The notes under the pieces were generated by a model that was given only the letters and a program-made list of their open reading frames with translations, searched no databases and was not told the DNA's origin. Source: Bimuria novae-zelandiae CBS 107.79 (Eukaryota > Ascomycota > Dothideomycetes > Pleosporales > Didymosphaeriaceae). Taken from it: a stretch of DNA of 64,000 nt. Positions within the stretch are counted from its first letter, which is position 1; each line of letters begins with the position of its first letter. The stretch covers positions 348,430 to 412,429 of the forward strand of contig ML976678.1 in NCBI GenBank assembly GCA_010015655.1, in the 5' to 3' direction. The position numbers and the translations under genes were made by a program. Positions 57,794-64,000 of this stretch are shown here, piece after piece.

Positions 57794-58528
57794 GTGTTAT
57801 TATTTCACGATCGCGTGCGTGTGTGAGCATTTTGTGGCGTTGGTGCGTGGAAAAATGAGATTGAGATGAATTCTGATATGTGTATTTGTGTCTCCTTTGG
57901 TGAGGCGATGATGATGGGAGCGTGTGAATGGGTTACGTGTGAGAGGGCGGTCTGCTCTGTGTACACGATTGTGTGACACACTACTCACAGTCCGCAAACC
58001 CAGTGCCATGCGGCTTTCCCTGCGCCTACGGTATGAGGTGGATATGTAAGCTGCATATTGGTGAGAGAAAGTGATCTGTTCAGGTCGTTGATGACGAGGG
58101 GAGAAACCCGGAAAGTGAAATGTAGTGCATAGGTAGGCTGATACGAAATTATGCACCATATTCCGTCGAGGCCCTCGATAGCAACTGCAAGGTAGTCCTG
58201 CGGAGCGCATGTGTTGCTCCAGTAGGTAATGTGAGCGGTTCGATGACGATGGCAAAGAACATGAAAGCCTCAAGTGATGGAGACGTGAGAGTTTGAATGA
58301 TTGTAAAGGCCGAGCGCGATAACGTCCATGCCCGGTCCTTGAGGGTTTTCCAGTAATAAGAACTGCGCCTGGAAGTCCTCCCAGGAGTGTTGACGCAGAG
58401 AGGGAACTAAGTTGTGTGTACACGCAATAAACATAACGATCCTTGAAAGACCTTGCTAACTCCGTTCTGGCTATCCCAATGTATCCAGTAGAGAATTTCT
58501 TCCCCTCTCCATGTCAAAGGGAAAGAAT
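57794..58528. other. Intergenic with copy B of an 85-nt dispersed sequence
   Basis: 3' flank of rrp5 and of the F-box-like pseudogene. A 207-codon minus-strand frame (57,800-58,423) has no domain; its only notable part is the 85-nt sequence at 58,351-58,435 shared with 20,142-20,226. Confidence 0.55.
58351..58435 (-). repeat. 85-nt dispersed sequence, copy B
   Basis: On the minus strand this aligns without gaps to 20,142-20,226, 72 of 85 bases by eye. It keeps the core GCGTCAACACTCCTGG and the CCTGG...CCAGG pairing, with differences in the intervening loop (AAGGAAAT against GAGGACTT). Confidence 0.75.
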
Positions 58529-59860
58529 TTAGTCGTCCACATCGAGTCCGTTGATCATAGCATTAAACACACTCTCCTCCACCGACCCCGCACCCGCCTT
58601 CCACGCTGCAACCTTCCGCTTTTCCGCCGCTATAGCTGCATCGTTGGGACTAGCCCTCGCCGCCATGTCGATCGCCGCAGCCGCAAAAGGGACTAGCTGG
58701 GTCATATCCCACAGCCTGAGGAACATGGAGTATTTAAACCATTCCTGAACCTGTTGCGCTCGCGACGATTTCCAGGTGTGGTAAATACCCCAATATTTCT
58801 TCTCGGTGCTCTGTTTCAGAGACTCTATAGATGACTGCACGCCTGGGAAGATGTCCATATCTCCTTCCATCCATTGCAGGCCGATGTGGGCGATGTTGAG
58901 ATTGGCGATGTAGAAGAGCTCTGCGACTTTGGCGACGAAGGAGGGACCGCCTTTTTCGAGGAGGAGGGGCCACGAGGGGCCCTCGTGCGCTTCTTTGATT
59001 TCGCTTTTCACTTCGAGACAATAATGCAGCGCGTCCTAGTTCCGGTGCTGCTGGATGAGCTGAGTACCTTTTTCTTTGGCGGCGGTCCAGGTCTCGACGA
59101 GGGCGTCAGGGTTGTCGTATTTGTCGCGCGAGAACTGCTCTTTGGCTGCGTCTGCAAGTTCGGGGCTAACTGCGCCGCTGATGGTGACTTACAGCATGTT
59201 TCTGAGTGCCTGGCGGAACGGCGCGAGGAGCTTCTCCTGCGTCTTGGCCGAGGAGAAATACTCCGTGGGCGCGGCGGTTTGGAAAGGTGGGTGCACAAGC
59301 ACGGGTGCCACATTGATATCCAGAGACGCATCGCGCTTGTACCTATCCAGGCGCTCGTCGCCTTTCATGATAACACGGCACAGAAACTCGACGTCGCGGA
59401 AGAGCACGATGACGCTGCACCGCTTCAGCAATTCCGAAGACGAGACGTACTTCTTCCATTTGCGGTTGCTGTTCCCGATGGTGACGCGTAGCGCGTAGCC
59501 GTGGAAGCGCTGGGTCACGGGCTCGATCTTCTTGCCGCCGCTGCGTCCCTTGCCCTTTTTCTGGGTCGTGGGGTCACTCATGTCGAAGGCGAGCGTGGGG
59601 ACAGAGTGCCTCTTGCACAAATCTGCGAAGTGCACACCGCTGGTAAAACACACGTGCACGAAGCGGTTTGTCTTAATCATGAACTCGGTGCTTTCGGCGT
59701 AGATTTGTTTGCTGGCGCGCAAGATACCTGGGGTAAGATCTTTCTTGGAAAGCATGGTGCCGCGGATGATGGAATCGGGGAGTGGGAATGTGCATAGACA
59801 GATGGCGAAGATTTTGTCACGAATCTCCCTAGGGAGATCTGTGAAGCGTAAGGACGCCAT
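58529..59860 (-). pseudogene. F-box/2EXR-like gene interrupted by two in-frame stops
   Basis: One frame of 444 codons runs from ATG 59,860 to the stop at 58,529 but contains TAA at 59,189-59,191 and TAG at 59,036-59,038. The start reads MASLRFTDLPREIRDKIFAI, typical of fungal F-box-like/2EXR proteins, then ILRASKQIYAESTEFMIKTN. Between the stops the sequence stays coding-like (VSPELADAAKEQFSRDKYDN), and after them KVAELFYIANLNIAHIGLQW continues the same frame. Both stops are one C-to-T or G-to-A step from Gln or Trp codons. The TAA overlaps a GTAAGT donor-like site, but no acceptor restores the downstream frame; a 58-nt intron would lead into a low-complexity tail ending at 59,008. Pseudogene is preferred over that alternative model. 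Confidence 0.6.
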
Positions 59861-60035
59861 GGATGGTAGTGGTAAAAGTGACACGATGGATGGTCGATAT
59901 TGTACGAAATATTCAATGTCGAGGAAGCGTCGTGCGAGACTCACGAATTTATGTGGGGTCGCTCTCCCACTACAGCGAAGCTTCTGTAATCTTGTTTACT
60001 ATTCCAATGGACATCGACAAAAGGCGAGTTCGATC
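59861..60035. other. Short intergenic stretch beside MITE
   Basis: Upstream flank of the decayed F-box-like gene. Nothing else seen. Confidence 0.4.
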
Positions 60036-60271
60036 TACGAGGAGCTCGTTTTTAGTGAGTCATATGCCAAGGTATTTCTATCTAACAGCACCACACCACA
60101 ACTCTTTAAAATAATAATAAAAAATATTAAATATATAGGAAAAGTAGCTCTAAATTGTCTCTTTTACTTCCTACATTATTATAAATTATCATTAAAGATT
60201 ATGGTTGTGGTGCAGCACTGTCACCTCGAAGATACCTTGGCATATGACTCACTAAAAACGAGCTCCTCGTA
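60036..60271. mobile_element. MITE with perfect 38-bp TIRs and TA target duplication
   Basis: The left arm starts CGAGGAGCTCGTTTTTAGTG at 60,038 and continues through AGTCATATGCCAAGGTAT; the right arm ending at 60,269 is its exact reverse complement. TA flanks both ends (60,036-60,037 and 60,270-60,271). Partial inner pairing (CACCACAAC with GTTGTGGTG) extends the symmetry. The 232-bp element has an AT-rich interior and no frame, as in Tc1/mariner-derived MITEs. Unlike the large islands, its arms show no RIP differences, so it may be recent or too short to be recognised. Confidence 0.9.
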
Positions 60272-61008
60272 CTCGCAAGCGCCAGTCGAAGTGGTGGCGA
60301 GACGTAAAATCATCGCGTCAGAATGCTAACGTGAACGCGCATTGTAGTCGTTTTGTCGTTGACTAGGAGCAGAAGCTCCACTGGGTGAGCAACGGAGAAA
60401 CAGACAAGACGTGGAAGTCGTAGTTACGTTGGGCTGAGCTTTCAATGACTAGAGCTGAATCCTTCCGCACAGGTGACAGGTAGTTTTTCCGCGTTCTGGA
60501 TTAAACGATGCGTAGGGTGACCTGTAGTCCTGTACAGTGCACTAGTCTGTCCTAATTCGGCAGAAGGTGATAGCACGGATCTGAGCGGCCGGAACGATGG
60601 AGGCCAAGTGAGACTGCTCCCCGCGAGAACACTAGAAGGACCTAGAAGGAAATCGTTCGTGAGAAGTGCGTCCCATATATAGGCCTCAAGAAGTAGTAAG
60701 AATGTTGACGCAGAAGGAGGAGCAAAAAAACGGCATGACGGAGGTAGCGCAACTGCCGACAATATTCCTGCACGTGACCTTATCGATAAGGGTAAAACGT
60801 CATCTTCGCAGGTCGTTACGAAACACGCGATGCACTCCCTACCATCGCGGATACTTCTCAGCTGCTTCCTTATGAGCTTCCTAGCCTATACTATCAAGCA
60901 ATTCACTCCAAGGATTTCTGCTCGTTTCATTGCTAGAGTCAGTTACGAGGTCGCCCTATGCCATTTTGTGATAGACTAACGTCACTCTAGCCAGTCGCAT
61001 CCCGAGCC
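60272..61008. other. Intergenic, upstream of glo2
   Basis: No supported gene; short frames only. Contains the upstream region of glo2. Confidence 0.5.
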
Positions 61009-62019
61009 ATGCATATCCAATCGATTCCCATGTGTACGAGCACCTTGATGGAATTCCGTAGCGTGTACTGACTCGTAGCTAGGGGAGGGCACAGGCAACA
61101 ACTATGCCTACCTCGTCACGGACGACAAGTCGAAGGAGTCGGTCATCATCGACCCTGCAAATCCACCCGAGTACGTTCTACACCCTGCAAAAGGCGTCCA
61201 TTAACGTATTTTAGAGTGCTGCCGGTTCTAAAGGAAAAGACTGACAGCGGTGCGATCAAGCTTTCGAAAATCATAAATACTCACCAGTAAGCTTTATGAC
61301 ACCCATCTTGCTCCTATCACTAAACCCCTATTAGCCACCATGATCATGCTGGAGGTAATACCGAGATTGTAAGTTGGCTCAAACTGTCAACGGACACACC
61401 TGACCAGGCCAGCTCAAACATTACAAACTCCCCATTGTCGGCGGTAAGGACTGCTCGCAAGTCACAACTACGCCGTCACATAAATCCCAATTCAACATCG
61501 GCGAGAGCATCAAGGTAACCGCGCTTCATACGCCATGTCACACCCAGGACAGCATCTGCTTCTACTTTGAGGACGGCTCGGAGCGTGCTGTGTTCACTGG
61601 CGACACGCTTTTCATTGGTGGCTGCGGACGCTTCTTCGAGGGCAACGCAACTGAAATGCATAAAGCGCTCAACGAAGTCCTTGCATCTCTGCCCGATGAC
61701 ACCAAGGTGTACCCTGGTCACGAGTACACCAAGGGCAACGTGCGTTTCGCAAAGAAGGTTTTGGACAATGAGGCTATTAGGAAGCTCGATGAGTTCTCTC
61801 AGGCAAATAAGGAGACCCAGGGCAAATTCACTATCGGTGATGAGAAGGTATGTGCTGCTCGTACTAGTAGTTCGAAGTGTTACAGGAAGCATTACTGACG
61901 AGCAGCAGCAACACAATGTCTTCATGCGTGTCAGTGATCCTAACATCCAACAACTGGTCGGACAGAACGAGCCAGTCGAGGTTATGAAGTCGCTTCGCGA
62001 GATGAAGGACAGGTCTTGA
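61009..62019 (+). CDS. glo2: Glyoxalase II (hydroxyacylglutathione hydrolase)
   Basis: Six exons: 61,009-61,033; 61,083-61,170; 61,215-61,286; 61,335-61,368; 61,413-61,847; 61,909-62,019. Introns are 44-61 bp and every junction keeps frame, giving 254 residues. The 25-nt first exon supplies MHIQSIPMW, the normal GLO2 start, and its split Trp codon is completed by exon 2. The metallo-beta-lactamase motif THHHHDH is at 60-66, with further metal ligands His 116 (TPCHTQDS), Asp 137 (FTGDTLFIGGCGRFFEG) and His 176 (YPGHEYT). The C-terminus carries the glutathione-binding QHNVFMRV region. The enzyme hydrolyses S-D-lactoylglutathione to D-lactate and glutathione, the second step of methylglyoxal detoxification. 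The last acceptor is ambiguous within CAGCAGCAG, changing up to two Gln. Confidence 0.93.
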
Positions 62020-62443
62020 GCAAATTCGATGAAGTGGGAGTTGCCCCGACAAGGTTGCAGTCCAGTATCAAATCCCAAATTATGAAGCCCTCGGCTTTCA
62101 CTCTTGCCAATGAAAACCCTGGGTGAAGCACTAATCGAACAGGTAGAGTGTCTGTGCACGAAACTATGACCCCTATTAGACATATTAGGTTTTCACCGCT
62201 ACCCGCGAACGATCTTCTGCACTATGTAAAATCCCCCGCCCACCCGTCAGCGAAGACCTACTCGTTCTAAGTCGCATCCACTCAACCACGTAAGCGGTCA
62301 ACCGAAGACCTACAAGTGATTTACGTGACACGTACGTTTCGAATATCTCCGAGCCCTCGTGCATTACATAGATAACTGCAAGCCGACCCCAGGCGAAGAA
62401 CGCCGGATTACTAAACTACACCGTCGAGCTATTATACCAAACT
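62020..62443. other. Intergenic
   Basis: 3' flank of glo2 and upstream region of the membrane protein gene. Nothing recognised. Confidence 0.5.
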
Positions 62444-63898
62444 ATGGATACGCGAAATCTCGGTACCTCCCGTGCTAGAATGCCACATGTCGCTAGTCAT
62501 TCGCGCCATCATGCCGAGTTCCACCAAAGTGGTCAGGTTCACAATGAACGCTCGGAAGGGCGCCCGTTATCAAAGCAGGCTTCAGGTGTCCCGACCACCA
62601 CTGAACAGTCTGATCGTCGTGAGCAACTGAGGCATTCCGTAATCGAGTATCTCGCTCTCGAGGCAGCCAATGCTTGTCAATCGGGTTTGCACTGGGCCTG
62701 CATGCTTGCACGTTCGATTTGCCGTGGCATCCTATGCCTCCGCACCTACACATATCGCGGCGTCTCGTACCTTGATGCAGCAGGCATTTCCGGTATCATC
62801 TTTCTCGTTCCTGGTTGGGTGTGGTGGACGATTAAGATCTGCATGGTTGCTGCTCTTGGTCATCTTGCGTGTGGGCTGTTCGCTTTGCGATGGTTCGAGC
62901 AGTACCATCACGAACCGTTGCTCTTGTTCAAGATCATAGACTACGAGTTCACGGTTCGTAACTCAGACGGCTATGTTCAAGACATGGGAGACACGACTTT
63001 GACCAATATTTGGTCTCGCATGATTGGGGCATTTGAGAAGACGAATACGAAGTATCTGCACACCGGAGTTGAGGCCGAGACACCGCACACCAGCTCAGAT
63101 GTTGCACCTACAGAGTCAATCACTGGATTCGGTGTTAAATACCAGTACAATATCCCTTCCGGTGGTTCCTTTCTCACGCGGACGGGCACGACCGACACCC
63201 GCGTCTCCCACTGGCGATTGACTTCCGACCCCTTCGTCCCGGTCTCCAAGGTCGGCATTCTTTTCGTCTACGATGATCTATTGACTTCGTTCGAGCATCT
63301 TCGGCTCCTTCTCCACATCCAGATCGTACAAGCACTACTCGGACGCATCGATGATCTCACTAAGAGCCTTACGACTCTTTTGGCCGAGCTATCTCCACTT
63401 ACCGTAGGTATGCACACTAATGTCCGACTACGAATCGCAGACAAGCACAAACTTCAGTCGCTAGCGAAGCAGATCCGCTCCATGCACAGCCCTCGAGATC
63501 TCAAGGAGCTCGGTCACGTATGGTGGCACGAGCGGATCTACCCCTCTACGCTCACCGCTACTGACATCGAGGAGCTGACGACTTGGGCTAACATCGTCAT
63601 CCGAGATCTCGTCACAGAGAAGCACATGAAGCTACAGAGGAAGCTTGATGGGTTGAATGGGGAGCTGTTCAAGCGTGGGATCGTGGTGAAGCTGCCGCGG
63701 GGTCGGAGGGCTCATACCGAGGAAGCGAAGCGGCAGCAACAGGAACAAGACAAGTTGGTCGCGAAGAAGCAGGGATTGCCCGTCAACCCTAAGGAGAATG
63801 GCTTGGTCACGTACAGCGGTGTGGCAGGTGATCTCATGAAGCTGCCTAAGTCGGGTGTTTCCAAGGTTGTTGGAGTTTGTTTGAAGATGCGAGTGTGA
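62444..63898 (+). CDS. Putative membrane protein of unknown function
   Basis: Single exon, 484 residues from ATG 62,444. The N-terminal 60 residues are His/Ser/Arg-rich and polar. Residues about 118-150 (AGISGIIFLVPGWVWWTIKI then MVAALGHLACGLFAL) form one long or two short hydrophobic segments. The C-terminal 300 residues are soluble-looking, with FGVKYQYNIPSGGSFLTRTG, a helical region around LLLHIQIVQALLGRIDDLTK and a basic tail (KLPRGRRAHTEEAKRQQQEQ). I do not recognise a family. Length and codon use look like its neighbours, and the uninterrupted frame supports a real gene. A peripheral ER or organelle membrane location would be a guess. Confidence 0.7.
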   Translation: MDTRNLGTSRARMPHVASHSRHHAEFHQSGQVHNERSEGRPLSKQASGVPTTTEQSDRREQLRHSVIEYLALEAANACQSGLHWACMLARSICRGILCLRTYTYRGVSYLDAAGISGIIFLVPGWVWWTIKICMVAALGHLACGLFALRWFEQYHHEPLLLFKIIDYEFTVRNSDGYVQDMGDTTLTNIWSRMIGAFEKTNTKYLHTGVEAETPHTSSDVAPTESITGFGVKYQYNIPSGGSFLTRTGTTDTRVSHWRLTSDPFVPVSKVGILFVYDDLLTSFEHLRLLLHIQIVQALLGRIDDLTKSLTTLLAELSPLTVGMHTNVRLRIADKHKLQSLAKQIRSMHSPRDLKELGHVWWHERIYPSTLTATDIEELTTWANIVIRDLVTEKHMKLQRKLDGLNGELFKRGIVVKLPRGRRAHTEEAKRQQQEQDKLVAKKQGLPVNPKENGLVTYSGVAGDLMKLPKSGVSKVVGVCLKMRV

Positions 63899-64000
63899 AG
63901 GACGATGGTTCGCGGTAGCTATGTGATCGAATGGCGAATGATTGCATGATTTTCGGTCGCCGCGTGAACAGTCACTGACAAATAGTGCATGTCACCTAGC
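63899..64000. other. Window end, no feature
   Basis: Short 3' flank of the membrane protein gene. Confidence 0.4.

Noticed and set aside
57800..58423. 207-codon minus-strand frame after rrp5
   Set aside because: Arg/Ser/His-rich chance-like composition, no domain and no true ATG context; only its short 85-nt part is shared with another locus.
1..64000. CRISPR arrays, rRNA genes or bacterial-type operons
   Set aside because: No regularly spaced repeats or rRNA sequence were seen, and gene structure is clearly eukaryotic.

Overview
This window is nuclear DNA of a filamentous ascomycete, most likely a dothideomycete. The genes have short introns (44-59 bp where I could define them) with GT...AG ends and CTAAC/CTGAC-type branch points. 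The gene content (HET-domain protein, fungal rhodopsin-like protein, P450, Cdt2, Rrp5, SRP21) is typical of Pezizomycotina. Gene-rich DNA of moderate GC alternates sharply with very AT/TA-rich blocks. In those blocks recognisable transposon proteins are shredded by TAG/TAA codons where Trp or Gln is expected, and repeat copies differ mainly by C-to-T and G-to-A. That is the signature of repeat-induced point mutation (RIP).

Layout: (1) 1-19,440 is a nested, RIP-degraded transposon island. It holds a TIR element (2-388), a full-length Ty3/Gypsy element with both LTRs and a 5-bp target duplication (725-7,693), solo LTRs (6,758-7,127; 11,426-11,586; 11,918-12,303), a gag-like remnant (about 8,380-9,330), a second Gypsy pol (about 12,930-16,260) and a Fot1/Pogo transposase on the minus strand (17,760-19,430). 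(2) 20,394-23,380 is a hAT transposon with a degraded transposase. (3) 24.6-38 kb holds a disordered conserved protein, then after a 4.3-kb gene-poor stretch ase1 (microtubule bundling), a DUF1308 protein, srp21 (signal recognition particle) and a small conserved protein. (4) 38.0-40.8 kb holds a decayed rhodopsin-like gene directly abutting a second AT island; that island carries a helicase-associated remnant and a sister copy of one solo LTR. (5) 41-49.7 kb is an accessory stretch: secreted PLC-like phosphodiesterase, a calycin-like protein, a HET-domain protein, an F-box protein and a P450. (6) 50-57.8 kb holds the divergent pair cdt2 and rrp5. (7) 58.5-64 kb holds a decayed F-box-like gene next to a perfect-TIR MITE, a six-exon glyoxalase II gene and a membrane protein.

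The housekeeping genes (ase1, srp21, cdt2, rrp5, glo2) look intact. The two clearly decayed genes both sit directly beside repeats. I found no secondary-metabolite cluster, CRISPR array, rRNA or convincing tRNA. The least explained signal is an ungapped 85-nt sequence (72/85 identical) shared between about 20.14 kb and, inverted, about 58.4 kb.

All gene models were spliced by eye from GT/AG sites, frame and family expectation; none is confirmed by transcripts. Family names come from recalled motif patterns, not from a database search.
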